From DYRB01 sp963802205 (GTDB lineage Bacteria; Pseudomonadota; Gammaproteobacteria; Chromatiales; Chromatiaceae): a stretch of 64,000 nucleotides of DNA. Below the pieces are notes generated by a model. It was not told the origin of the DNA. It searched no databases and worked only from the letters and a program-made list of their open reading frames with translations. Shown one piece after another: positions 8,619 through 18,597 of the stretch (positions are counted from its first letter, which is position 1; every line of letters starts with the position of its first letter). The translations under genes and the position numbers were made by a program. Where the stretch lies: NCBI GenBank assembly GCA_963802205.1, contig CAWDHW010000006.1:248001-312000 (forward strand). Direction: 5' to 3'.

Positions 8619-9781
8619 ACACGACACAGCCACCCCGTCCAGGGTCCTCGGTCGATGGGCTGCGGGCCTGGTTGACCCTGGTCCAGACCCCTGGGATCGG
8701 GCCCCGGATCAGTGCCCGGGTCCTGGCCCATTGCGGCAGCCCGGCCGGAGCCCTGTCTGCCGACCGCGAGACACTGAGGGGGCTGGGGGTCCCGACGGCG
8801 TCCATCGAGGCCCTGCGCCACCCGGATGAGGCGGCCATCGAGGCCCTGATCGAGTGGGCGTGCCAGGAAGGGGCCTGCATCCTGACCCGGGACGACCCCG
8901 CCTACCCGCCGCTCCTGGGCGAGATCCCGGATGCCCCGCCGGTGCTGTATGTGCGGGGCGATCCTGCCCTGCTGTCCGATCCGCAACTGGCCATCGTCGG
9001 CAGCCGAAATCCCACCCCCCAGGGGGTCGAGACCACCCACGCACTGGCCCGCCACCTGGCCGGGTGCGGACTGACTATTGTCAGCGGACTGGCCCTGGGG
9101 ATCGATGGCGCCGCCCACCGCGGAGCCCTGGAGGCGGGGCGCAGTGTGGCCGTCCTGGGGACGGGGTTGGATCGGGTGTACCCGGCGACCCACCGCGATT
9201 TGGCGCGGCGCATCGCAGAGACCGGGGCGCTGGTCAGCGAACTGCCGCCCCAGACCCCGGCCCGCGGCGAGAACTTTCCCCGCCGCAATCGCATCATCAG
9301 CGGGCTGGCCCTGGGGACGCTGGTCACCGAGGCCGCACTTGGGAGCGGCTCCCTCATCACGGCCCGCTGCGCGCTGGAACAGGGGCGAGAGGTCTTCGCC
9401 ATGCCGGGCTCCATCCATAACCCCCTGGCGCGGGGCTGCCACGCCCTGATCCGCGACGGTGCCAAATTGGTTGAGGGGGCCACGGACGTCCTTCTGGAAC
9501 TGGCCCCACTCCTGGCGGGGCGACTCGGCGCGGACCCCCAGGGGCCGTCGCCCCTGGGCGCTGGGGCGGGGCCTGCGGCCGAGGTCGATGGCGATTATGA
9601 AAAGCTGGTCGCCGCCCTGGGCCACGACCCGGCGGCCCCAGACGAACTGATCCGCCGCACCGGCCTGCCGGCGGATGCCGTGGCCTCCATGCTGCTGTTG
9701 CTGGAGTTGCAGGGACGGGTATCATCCTATCCGGGCGGCCGTTATGGTCGCCGCGCCGGTCCTGGGGATGGTGCCGTTTAG
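8615..9781 (+). CDS. dprA: DNA-processing protein DprA (Smf); start uncertain
   Basis: DprA binds single-stranded DNA and loads RecA during natural transformation. The Rossmann-like DprA fold is clear: LAIVGSRNPTPQGVETTHAL, the IVSGLALGIDGAAHRGAL block, AVLGTGLDRVYP, FPRRNRIISGLALGTLVTEA, and a C-terminal winged-helix segment. An N-terminal helix-hairpin-helix region (TPGIGPRISARVLAHCG) is also present. The start is a problem. The only in-frame ATG (8342) lies 277 bp inside the LysM gene, there is no GTG, and the first TTG (8672) would clip the N-terminal helix. I place the approximate beginning at CTG 8615. An indel near the start may have hidden the real start codon. Confidence 0.85.
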   Translation: MNTTQPPRPGSSVDGLRAWLTLVQTPGIGPRISARVLAHCGSPAGALSADRETLRGLGVPTASIEALRHPDEAAIEALIEWACQEGACILTRDDPAYPPLLGEIPDAPPVLYVRGDPALLSDPQLAIVGSRNPTPQGVETTHALARHLAGCGLTIVSGLALGIDGAAHRGALEAGRSVAVLGTGLDRVYPATHRDLARRIAETGALVSELPPQTPARGENFPRRNRIISGLALGTLVTEAALGSGSLITARCALEQGREVFAMPGSIHNPLARGCHALIRDGAKLVEGATDVLLELAPLLAGRLGADPQGPSPLGAGAGPAAEVDGDYEKLVAALGHDPAAPDELIRRTGLPADAVASMLLLLELQGRVSSYPGGRYGRRAGPGDGAV

Positions 9782-9801
9782 ACGGTCACAGAGGTGGATG
9801 T

Positions 9802-10281
9802 ATGAACGAAAGCATGGTCGATGTCCTGATCTACCTCTATGAAAACTATATGGACGGCGAAGGTCAGCCGCCCCTGGACCAAGACCTGCTTGAAGAAGAA
9901 CTCTCCGAGGCGGGCTTCTCCAACGCCCACATCCACAAGGCCCTGCACTGGCTCGACGAGCTGGCCGAGGGGCTCGATGCCCCCAGGTATCATGCGGTCG
10001 GGGCAGGGCGCTCGATGCGCATCTACAGCGGGGCCGAGTGCGAACGCCTCGACCTGGCCGCCCGCGGCCTGTTGCTGTTCCTCGAACAGATCGGGATCCT
10101 CGATCCCATCAGTCGCGAACTGGTGATCGAGCGCGTCCTGGCCATCGACCACACCTCTGTCGCCGTGGATGAAGTCAAGTGGGTGGTCCTCCTGGTTCTG
10201 CTCAACAGCCCGGGGCAGGAGGGTGCCTTCGCCCGCATGGAGGAGCTGATCTACGCCGATGCGCCGGTTTACCTCCACTGA
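9802..10281 (+). CDS. smg: Smg family protein (DUF494)
   Basis: This 159-residue protein belongs to the Smg/DUF494 family. It begins MNESMVDVLIYLYENYMDGE and has the acidic helical segment LEEELSEAGFSNAHIHKALH typical of the family. Smg sits between dprA and topA in many gammaproteobacteria, exactly as here, with 20 bp separating it from dprA. The biochemical role is not established. The 180-bp gap to topA shows no clear terminator or other feature. Confidence 0.9.
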   Translation: MNESMVDVLIYLYENYMDGEGQPPLDQDLLEEELSEAGFSNAHIHKALHWLDELAEGLDAPRYHAVGAGRSMRIYSGAECERLDLAARGLLLFLEQIGILDPISRELVIERVLAIDHTSVAVDEVKWVVLLVLLNSPGQEGAFARMEELIYADAPVYLH

Positions 10282-10462
10282 AAGGCGCGGATAGCACGAT
10301 ACCCCCGGCACCCTCCCGCGCCGCTTGAGGGCGCGCGGTCGCCCCGAAGGCGCAAGGGGTTGCGGCGTCGCCCATCCGGTCCGTTACACGGTTGCCCCCT
10401 TGACGGCGGCCTGCCTGATCGCGTCTCCTTGGCGCCCCTTCGCACCCTGATACCACAGCCCT

Positions 10463-12778
10463 ATGAATCTGGTCGTCGTCGAATCCCCCGCCAAGGCCAA
10501 GACCATCGCGAAGTATCTCGGTCCCGATTTCGAGGTCGTCGCCTCCTATGGCCATGTGCGCGACCTGATCCCCAAAGAGGGCGCGGTGGACCCGGAGGAC
10601 GGGTTCAAGATGACCTACCAACTCATCGAGCGCAATGAGAAGCACGTCCAGGCCATCTCGAAAAAACTCAAGGGGGCCAATGCCCTCTATCTGGCCACCG
10701 ACCCGGACCGCGAGGGTGAGGCCATCTCCTGGCACCTCTACGAACTGCTCAAGAGCCGCCGCCAGATTGGCGACCGCCCGGTCTATCGCGTGGTCTTCAA
10801 CGAGATCACCAAGCACGCCGTCCAGGAGGCCGTGGCGAACCCGCGGGCCATTTCCGACGACCTGGTCAATGCCCAGCAGGCCAGGCGTGCCCTGGACTAT
10901 CTGGTGGGCTTCAATCTGTCGCCGCTGCTGTGGAAGAAGATCCGCCGCGGACTCTCCGCCGGGCGGGTACAGTCCCCGGCCCTGCGTATGATCTGCGAGC
11001 GGGAGGGCGAGATCGAGGCCTTCCAGGTTCGCGAGTACTGGACCATCGAGGCCGAGGCCGCCAAGGAGGGGAAGGCGTTCAGCCCCCGACTGACCCAGTT
11101 CGAGGGGGCCAGACTCGAGCAGTTCAGCATCATCGACAAGGCCCGCGCCCAGGCTGTGCGCCAGGCCCTGGAGCAGGCCGCCGGCGGCGCCTTGACGGTG
11201 GACACGGTCGAGCGCAAGCAGCGCAAGCGCAATCCGGCCCCGCCCTTCACGACATCCACCCTGCAACAGGAGGCGGCACGCAAACTCGGCTTTACCGCCC
11301 AACGCACCATGCGCGTCGCCCAGCAACTCTACGAGGGGGTGGACGTGGGCGGCGGGGCCACTGGCCTGATTTCCTACATGCGTACCGACTCGGTCAATCT
11401 GGCCCAGGAGGCCTTGGAGGACATCCGTGGCTATGTCGCCGAGCGGTATGGTGCCGATCACCTCCCGCCCGAGGCGCGCCTGTTCAAGACCAAGGCCAAG
11501 AACGCCCAAGAGGCCCACGAGGCCATACGCCCGACATCGATCCGGCGCGAGCCGGCCGCCATCAAGGAGCACCTGAGTGCCGAGCAGGCCAAGCTCTACG
11601 ACCTGATCTGGAAGCGCACCCTGGCCTGCCAGATGGCCCAGGCCCTGATCGACACCGTCGCGGTGGACCTCGCGGCGGGCGAGGGCAACCAGTTCCGCGC
11701 CACAGGATCGACGGTGACCGAACCCGGCTTCATGGCGGTTTACCTGGAGGGTCGCGACGACGCGGCGGGGGCGGACGACGACGAGGATCGCATGCTCCCG
11801 GCGATGGAGCCCGGAGACCGCATCGACCTGATCCGGGTCCGCCCCGAGCAGCATTTCACCGAGCCGCCGCCGCGCTTCACGGAGGCGTCGCTGGTCAAGA
11901 CCCTGGAGGAGTACGGCATAGGCCGGCCGTCTACCTATGCGAGCATCATCTCCACCCTCCAGGAGCGCGAGTATGTCGTTCTGGAAAAGAAGCGCTTCAC
12001 CCCGACCGATGTCGGGCGGATCGTCAACCGCTTCCTCACGGAGTATTTCACGCCTTATGTGGACTACGACTTCACCGCCCGGCTGGAGGACGAGCTCGAC
12101 GCCGTCTCCCGCGGGGAGGAGGACTGGCTCCCGGTCCTGGAGAATTTCTGGCGTCCTTTCAAGGACCGCGTCGATCATACCCAAGAGAATGTCAAGCGCA
12201 GCGACGTGACCCAGGAGGCCCTCGACGAGGCTTGCCCCACCTGCGGCAACCCCTTGTCCATCCGCCTCGGGCGCAACGGTCGCTTCATCGGCTGCACCAA
12301 GTACCCGGAGTGCGACTACACCCGCGACCTCAATCCCGACGGGGCGCAGGCCGCTGCCCCGGAGTTGGTGGAGGGACGCAATTGTCCGGAGTGCGGGTCC
12401 AGGCTCGAGGTCAAGCGCGGCAAGTACGGCAAGTTCGTCGGTTGCAGCGCCTACCCCAAGTGCCGCTACATCGAGCCGCTGGACAGGCCCGAGGACACCG
12501 GCATCGCCTGCCCTCAGTGCGGCAAGGGGACCATGCAGAAGAAAAAGTCCCGGCGCGGCAAGATCTTCTACTCCTGTTCCACCTACCCGAGCTGCGACTA
12601 TGCGGTGTGGGATCAGCCCATTGCCCAGCCCTGTCCTCAATGTGCTTGGCCGATCCTGACGCTGAAGGTCACCCGCAGTAAGGGTGCCGAGCGCGTCTGT
12701 CCGCAGAAGGCGTGCGGTTACCGTGCCCCGGCGGAGGACGAGCGCGGGGTTGAACCCGGCGCGGCCGCCGCCACTTGA
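10463..12778 (+). CDS. topA: DNA topoisomerase I
   Basis: This type IA topoisomerase relaxes negatively supercoiled DNA. It has 771 residues. The Toprim domain is at the N-terminus (MNLVVVESPAKAKTIAKYLG, then the acidic metal site TDPDREGEAISW near residue 79). The active-site tyrosine lies near residue 304 in GLISYMRTDSVNL. The RPTSI and EYGIGRPSTYASII blocks are present. At least three C-terminal zinc ribbons of the CxxC...CxxxxxxC type begin near residue 592 (CPTCGNPLSIRLGRNGRFIG and similar). The gene is probably followed by an intrinsic terminator at about 12784. Confidence 0.97.
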   Translation: MNLVVVESPAKAKTIAKYLGPDFEVVASYGHVRDLIPKEGAVDPEDGFKMTYQLIERNEKHVQAISKKLKGANALYLATDPDREGEAISWHLYELLKSRRQIGDRPVYRVVFNEITKHAVQEAVANPRAISDDLVNAQQARRALDYLVGFNLSPLLWKKIRRGLSAGRVQSPALRMICEREGEIEAFQVREYWTIEAEAAKEGKAFSPRLTQFEGARLEQFSIIDKARAQAVRQALEQAAGGALTVDTVERKQRKRNPAPPFTTSTLQQEAARKLGFTAQRTMRVAQQLYEGVDVGGGATGLISYMRTDSVNLAQEALEDIRGYVAERYGADHLPPEARLFKTKAKNAQEAHEAIRPTSIRREPAAIKEHLSAEQAKLYDLIWKRTLACQMAQALIDTVAVDLAAGEGNQFRATGSTVTEPGFMAVYLEGRDDAAGADDDEDRMLPAMEPGDRIDLIRVRPEQHFTEPPPRFTEASLVKTLEEYGIGRPSTYASIISTLQEREYVVLEKKRFTPTDVGRIVNRFLTEYFTPYVDYDFTARLEDELDAVSRGEEDWLPVLENFWRPFKDRVDHTQENVKRSDVTQEALDEACPTCGNPLSIRLGRNGRFIGCTKYPECDYTRDLNPDGAQAAAPELVEGRNCPECGSRLEVKRGKYGKFVGCSAYPKCRYIEPLDRPEDTGIACPQCGKGTMQKKKSRRGKIFYSCSTYPSCDYAVWDQPIAQPCPQCAWPILTLKVTRSKGAERVCPQKACGYRAPAEDERGVEPGAAAAT

Positions 12779-12783
12779 TGGGT

Positions 12784-12804
12784 CCCCGGCTGCCGGGGGT
12801 TTTC
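12784..12804 (+). terminator. Intrinsic terminator after topA
   Basis: CCCCGG (12784-12789), loop CTG and CCGGGG (12793-12798) form a GC-rich stem followed by a T-rich tail (GTTTTC). It begins 6 bp after the topA stop codon and precedes purE by about 110 bp. Confidence 0.6.
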
Positions 12805-12916
12805 TGTCGGCGAGTTTCCGGTTATTCGTTTTGAGTAATAGACTTAAGATCAGTCAGTTACAGAACACTCAAAACCTATAACTCACAACTCTTCGGTATG
12901 TCTGGAGCACCTTCCC

Positions 12917-13423
12917 ATGAGCCAACCCTTTGTCGCCGTCCTGATGGGGTCCGACTCTGACCTCCCGGTCCTGGAGTCCACCCTGGACGTGCTTGATCGC
13001 TTAGGAATCCCCTGCGAGGTCAAGATCACCTCCGCCCACCGCACCCCGGCGGCCACCCATGCCTTCGTGAAGGACGCCGACGCCCGCGGCTGCGGCGTCT
13101 TCATCGCCGCTGCGGGGCTTGCCGCCCACCTGGCGGGGACTGTGGCCGGCCTGACGTTGAAGCCGGTCATCGGCATCCCCCTGGACGCCGGCCCGCTCCA
13201 GGGGATGGACGCCCTGCTCTCCACGGTGCAGATGCCCGCCGGCATCCCCGTCGCCACCGTCGCCATCGGCAAGGCCGGGGCCAGGAATGCGGGTTACCTC
13301 GCCGCCCAGATCCTGGCCCTGGCGGACCCTGCTCTGGCCCGGCGCCTCGGAGAGGAACGCGAGGAGAACGCACGCAGTATCCTTGCCAAGGATGCCGACC
13401 TCCAGCGTCGCCGGCCCAGCTGA
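12917..13423 (+). CDS. purE: N5-carboxyaminoimidazole ribonucleotide mutase PurE
   Basis: PurE converts N5-CAIR to CAIR in de novo purine synthesis. It has 168 residues. The GSDSDLPV phosphate-binding motif is near the N-terminus, with the SAHRTP motif (catalytic histidine) and the AAGLAAHLAG loop following. It lacks a PurK partner in this window. The 3' end overlaps the tsaC start by 32 bp, so the two genes are probably co-transcribed. The 138-bp region upstream, after the topA terminator, is AT-rich and probably holds the promoter, but I cannot assign boxes with confidence. Confidence 0.95.
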   Translation: MSQPFVAVLMGSDSDLPVLESTLDVLDRLGIPCEVKITSAHRTPAATHAFVKDADARGCGVFIAAAGLAAHLAGTVAGLTLKPVIGIPLDAGPLQGMDALLSTVQMPAGIPVATVAIGKAGARNAGYLAAQILALADPALARRLGEEREENARSILAKDADLQRRRPS

Positions 13424-13988
13424 GGGTCAGGCCCCCGCCGCCCGGCTGCGCCTTGCCCTGGCCGCCCATTGGCTGGCCTGCGGCGGTCTCGTCGCCTATC
13501 CCACCGAGGCCGTGTACGGCCTCGGCTGCGACCCCCGCGACGGGGCCGCGGTGCGCCGCCTGCTGGCGCTGAAGGCACGCCCCGAGACCAAGGGCCTGAT
13601 CCTCATCGCCGCGGACTGGACCCAACTCGCCCCCTATGTCCGCTGCCTCGACCAAGGGTGCATGACGGCCGTCCACGCCACCTGGCCCGGGCCCGTCACC
13701 TGGCTGCTACCGGCACGCCCCGAGACCCCGCACTGGCTCACCGGCGACCACGCCACCCTGGCGGTGCGGGTCACCGCCCATCCCCTGGCGGCGGCCCTGT
13801 GCCGGCGCTGGGGCGGCGCGCTGGTCTCCACCAGCGCCAATCGGGCAGGTCGCCCGCCCGCCCGCGCGCCGCTTGGGGTGCGCCGCGCCTTGGGGGAAGG
13901 CATCGACTTCATCTTGGCCGGACCCTGCGGCGGTGCGGCGCGCGTGTCACGTATCCGCGATGGCCGCACGGGGGTGGTGCTGCGCTGA
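13392..13988 (+). CDS. tsaC: Threonylcarbamoyl-AMP synthase TsaC (YrdC)
   Basis: TsaC makes threonylcarbamoyl-adenylate from threonine, bicarbonate and ATP, the first step of tRNA t6A37 modification. From the ATG at 13392 it has 198 residues. The YrdC-fold motifs are visible: LVAYPTEAVYGLGCDP, LLALKARPETKGLILIA, WPGPVTWLLP and LVSTSANRAGRPP. The upstream in-frame start at 13287 would overlap purE by 137 bp, so I rejected it. The remaining 32-bp overlap with purE suggests coupling. Confidence 0.92.
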   Translation: MPTSSVAGPAEGQAPAARLRLALAAHWLACGGLVAYPTEAVYGLGCDPRDGAAVRRLLALKARPETKGLILIAADWTQLAPYVRCLDQGCMTAVHATWPGPVTWLLPARPETPHWLTGDHATLAVRVTAHPLAAALCRRWGGALVSTSANRAGRPPARAPLGVRRALGEGIDFILAGPCGGAARVSRIRDGRTGVVLR

Positions 13989-14170
13989 CCCCGGTCGGGT
14001 GACCTGACTCACCGCCGGTGCGGCCCCGCGCGTTGACCATGTCGAAGTGCCCCGGGATACTTGTCCGCATCCACGCCGCATCCATGCGCCGTCGTTCGTG
14101 CCCTGACCGAACCCTGTCGCCGGCCCGACTGCGCATCTCGTCGCCCGCCTATTTCCCCTGAGGACTCCCA

Positions 14171-14905
14171 ATGATCGATCAAGCCAACGCGACGGGCGCG
14201 AGCCCTCCGCCCCCGGATGCCACCCGTCTGCTGGCGGAACTGATCGAGGCCATGAAGCGCGATGCCGACTTGCGTACGGCCCAGTTGCAGCGCCTCGATG
14301 CCTTGATCGAATTGCGCGGTCAGACGTTTGCTGGGGATGCCGCTCGGGGAGATGCCGCGGTACGTCAGGATCTGGAGCGGGAACTCGGGGCGGAGCACGA
14401 ACGTACCCAGAGGACCAAGTGGCTCACGGGGGTATTCGGACTCATCGCCGTTATCGTCGGTGCCGTACTGTTTTACTGGATCTTCGAGATGGTCGAGGAC
14501 ATGAACCGCATGGAGGACTACATGTACAACATGGGTCACAGCCAGAACGACGATCGCGTCGCCCTGGAGACGGAGCGCAAGGCCGTTGGGGTGGGCTATA
14601 TGCACTCCATGGCCGACAACATGCAGGTCATGCGCGAGGACATTGGGGCCATGCGCCAGGCCATGGCCAACATGGACGGGAACATCGGCGGCATGGTCAC
14701 CGACATCGGTCGCATGTCCACGGACATGGGGGCCATGCGGGTCGATGTGGGCACCATGAGCCGGGACATGACCACCATGAACGCCACCATGGGGCTGCTG
14801 CGCCACGATACGGCGTTGCTGCGTGCGGGGGTCGGCAGCATGTCCAACGACACCAGGTCCATGGGTGCTCCCTTTCGGGTCATGGATTCCGTGATGCCCT
14901 GGTAG
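14171..14905 (+). CDS. Methionine-rich coiled-coil membrane protein, function unknown
   Basis: This is a 244-residue protein of unknown function. A charged N-terminal region of about 80 residues is followed by one hydrophobic segment near residues 95-116 (VFGLIAVIVGAVLFYWIF). After this the protein is an unusual methionine-rich helical rod. From about 118 to 235, Met recurs every 3-7 residues in a loose repeat of the form M-x-x-D-(I/V/M)-x-x-M (IGAMRQAMANM, IGRMSTDMGAMRVD, VGTMSRDMTTMNATM). The periodicity suggests a long coiled coil, perhaps trimeric, anchored in the inner membrane. I do not recognise a named family. It sits convergent to rhlB with only 26 bp between the stops, and is preceded by a 180-bp gap. 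Confidence 0.75.
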   Translation: MIDQANATGASPPPPDATRLLAELIEAMKRDADLRTAQLQRLDALIELRGQTFAGDAARGDAAVRQDLERELGAEHERTQRTKWLTGVFGLIAVIVGAVLFYWIFEMVEDMNRMEDYMYNMGHSQNDDRVALETERKAVGVGYMHSMADNMQVMREDIGAMRQAMANMDGNIGGMVTDIGRMSTDMGAMRVDVGTMSRDMTTMNATMGLLRHDTALLRAGVGSMSNDTRSMGAPFRVMDSVMPW

Positions 14906-14931
14906 GCCGGGAAACCCTACCGTCCGGGGGA

Positions 14932-16434
14932 TCAGGCCTGGGTCGGGGTGGCGCCAGGGGCGGGACGGCGCCGCCGGCGCCGGGGCTTGGGTGCCTCGCC
15001 ATCGGCCGTCGGTGGGCGTGTCTGATCCTGCGTCGGAGCCGCTGCCAGGGGCCGATCGCCTGTTCCCGGTCCGTGCCCTGTGCCATGGCCCGCCTCGTGG
15101 CCATGGGTATGACCATGCCCGTGCCCCTGCGGGCGACCCTGCCCGGGTCTGTCCCGTCCATGCCCGGGTCCCTGCCGGTCACGTGCGCGATCACGGTCGC
15201 GGGCCAGGCGGGCACGCTCCTCCTCGGTGCGTTGGACCCGTACCCGGCTGCGCGGATCGACCTCGGCCAGCATCTCCGGCTCGATGGCGGCAGTGGAAAT
15301 CTTGGCGCCGATGAAGCGCTCCACGTCCGGCAGGACGAAGGCATAGGTCTCGCAGGCGAAGCTGATGGCGTCGCCGTCCGCACCGGCGCGTGCGGTGCGC
15401 CCGATGCGGTGGACATAGTCCTCCGCGTCCTCGGGCAGGTCGTAGTTGATGACATGGGTTACATCGGGGATGTGCAGGCCGCGGGCGGCAACGTCCGTGG
15501 CCACCAGGATCGGCAACTCGCCCTCCTGGAAGCGCTTGAGCAGCTTGAGCCGGGTGGTCTGCGGGACATCCCCGGACAGCACCGCTGAGCGCAGCCCGTT
15601 ACCCTCCAGGTAGCCCCAAACACGCTCCGCCTCGCGCTTCATGTTCACGAAGACCATGACACGCGCGTCCTTCATGTGCCGCAGCAGTCCGATCAGGAGC
15701 GGAATCTTCTCGTCGTTGCCGACCATGTAACAGGACTGGCGGACCCGATCGCAGGTGATTTGGTCGGGTTCGATCTCCACCAATTGCGGGTCGTTCATGT
15801 GCTCGTAGGCGAGTTCCATGACCCTGAAGGAGAGCGTGGCGGAAAAGAGGCAGCCCAGACGCTCCTGGGGCGGGGGCATGCGCCGCAGCAGGAAGCGGAT
15901 ATCCTTGATAAAGCCTAAGTCGAACATCCGGTCCGCCTCGTCGATGACCAGGGCCTCGACCCCCTTGAGGCTGAAGACGTCCTGTCGCAGATAGTCGATC
16001 AGGCGCCCGGGGGTGCCGATGAGGATGTCCACCCCGGCGGCCACGTCGTCGCGCTGCTGCTGGTACCCGGTACCGCCATAGACCAGCCCCAGGCGGAAGC
16101 CGCAGTGACGGGCCAGGAGCTGCGCATCCTTGTGGATCTGCACCGCCAGCTCCCGGGTCGGGGCCAGCATCACCGCCCGTGGGTGGGGAATGCGGTGGCT
16201 GCGCTCCGGGGGCTGGGCCAGCAGGCGCTGGAATACCGCCACCAGGAAGGCGGCGGTCTTGCCGGTGCCGGTCTGGGCCTGACCGGCGACATCGCGCCCG
16301 GCGAGTGCGATGGGCAGGGTTTCGGCCTGAATAGGGGTACACTGGACAAATCCGGCGTCCTTGAGGCCGAGCAGGATGCGGGGGTCGATGTCGAAGCTGT
16401 CAAAGCGCGTGTCGGTCAGGTGTGTCTGGCTCAT
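14932..16434 (-). CDS. rhlB: DEAD-box RNA helicase RhlB with histidine-rich tail
   Basis: RhlB unwinds RNA and in enterobacteria works with RNase E in the degradosome. This 500-residue protein has the full helicase set: Q motif (QCTPIQAETLPIALAG), Walker A AQTGTGKT, PTRELAVQ, DEAD box (ALVIDEADRM), SAT, and the C-terminal ARGLHIPDVTHVINYDLP and HRIGRTARAG motifs. Beyond about residue 400 there is a low-complexity basic tail. It includes a glycine/histidine run of alternating GH units at about 435-460 (GHGHGHTHGHEAGHGTGHG) and ends RRRRRRPAPGATPTQA. The basic tail could bind RNA. The His run could bind metal, but that is inference. It is divergent from trxA and rho. Confidence 0.92.
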   Translation of the reverse strand: MSQTHLTDTRFDSFDIDPRILLGLKDAGFVQCTPIQAETLPIALAGRDVAGQAQTGTGKTAAFLVAVFQRLLAQPPERSHRIPHPRAVMLAPTRELAVQIHKDAQLLARHCGFRLGLVYGGTGYQQQRDDVAAGVDILIGTPGRLIDYLRQDVFSLKGVEALVIDEADRMFDLGFIKDIRFLLRRMPPPQERLGCLFSATLSFRVMELAYEHMNDPQLVEIEPDQITCDRVRQSCYMVGNDEKIPLLIGLLRHMKDARVMVFVNMKREAERVWGYLEGNGLRSAVLSGDVPQTTRLKLLKRFQEGELPILVATDVAARGLHIPDVTHVINYDLPEDAEDYVHRIGRTARAGADGDAISFACETYAFVLPDVERFIGAKISTAAIEPEMLAEVDPRSRVRVQRTEEERARLARDRDRARDRQGPGHGRDRPGQGRPQGHGHGHTHGHEAGHGTGHGPGTGDRPLAAAPTQDQTRPPTADGEAPKPRRRRRRPAPGATPTQA

Positions 16435-16718
16435 GGGGGATTGTCAGGGGGAAATCGGGTCGCGGGACCGCTGCATGGACCTCAGGCGCACACGGTCTTG
16501 TGGGCGAGGGTTGCAAATTCTGGCGGCATTGGATGAAATAGCATCTTACCCAAGGGCCTACTCCGGCGCCAATTTGGCCGCCTCGCCCGCAAGGTTCCTC
16601 GCAGTGGTGTCCCCCCGTCCCCAATCCGGACTGCCTGGTCTATCCTCCTTGGTCTCGCACGCACCACCAACGGCCCTTTCTCCGCCCTGTCTTCCAACCC
16701 ATCGGGAGTAATGTTTCT

Positions 16719-17045
16719 GTGAGCGACGCCATCATCCATGTCACGGATGCCAACTTCGAAGCCGAAGTCCTGAAGTCCAGCGCCCCTGTCCTTGTGGACT
16801 ACTGGGCGGATTGGTGCGGCCCCTGCAAGATGATCGCACCCGTGCTGGACGAGATTGCCGCCGATTACGCCGGTCGGATCAAGGTCGCCAAGCTGAACAT
16901 CGACGAGAATCAGGCGACGCCGCCGCGCTATGGCATTCGCGGCATTCCGACCCTCATGCTGTTCAAGGGCGGCGAGGTCGAGGCGACCAAAGTCGGCGCT
17001 GTGTCGAAGTCCCAGCTCACCGCCTTTATCGACAGCAATCTCTGA
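16719..17045 (+). CDS. trxA: Thioredoxin 1
   Basis: TrxA is the general protein disulfide reductase. It has 108 residues and the classical WCGPCK active site. The start is GTG at 16719 (VSDAIIHVTDANF...). An ATG at 16711 is out of frame and stops after three codons. The rhlB (divergent)-trxA-rho order is widespread in gammaproteobacteria. The 284-bp gap to rhlB must hold both promoters, but I see no convincing consensus boxes there. Confidence 0.97.
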   Translation: MSDAIIHVTDANFEAEVLKSSAPVLVDYWADWCGPCKMIAPVLDEIAADYAGRIKVAKLNIDENQATPPRYGIRGIPTLMLFKGGEVEATKVGAVSKSQLTAFIDSNL

Positions 17046-17314
17046 GCGAGCCGCCGGCCCTGGCCTATCCCCGGTGCCACCATTGGGAGCCCGGCCGGCC
17101 GCGAGCCACCAGGGGATCGAGGCCGGGACCCCGGCGACGGTACAGTCGGCCTCGAATGGCCCGTCGCCCACAGGCCCCTGACCCGCAGTAAGACAAAAAC
17201 GTCCCAGCGGTGCCCGCCCGGGTACCTCCCCGCAAGCCACCACCCCTCCCACCGCACAGCCTGGCGCACCCTGCACCGGTTGCCATCCAACCCAAAACAA
17301 ATCCCGCAGATGCG

Positions 17315-18571
<1,257 letters not shown>

Positions 18572-18597
18572 GACCCGTTCGTCTCGTGGCCCCTGCC

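Noticed and set aside
10202..12640. An 812-codon minus-strand frame opposite topA
   Set aside because: topA motifs are intact on the plus strand. The antisense frame has shadow composition (rich in Leu, Gly and Arg) and no recognisable domain.
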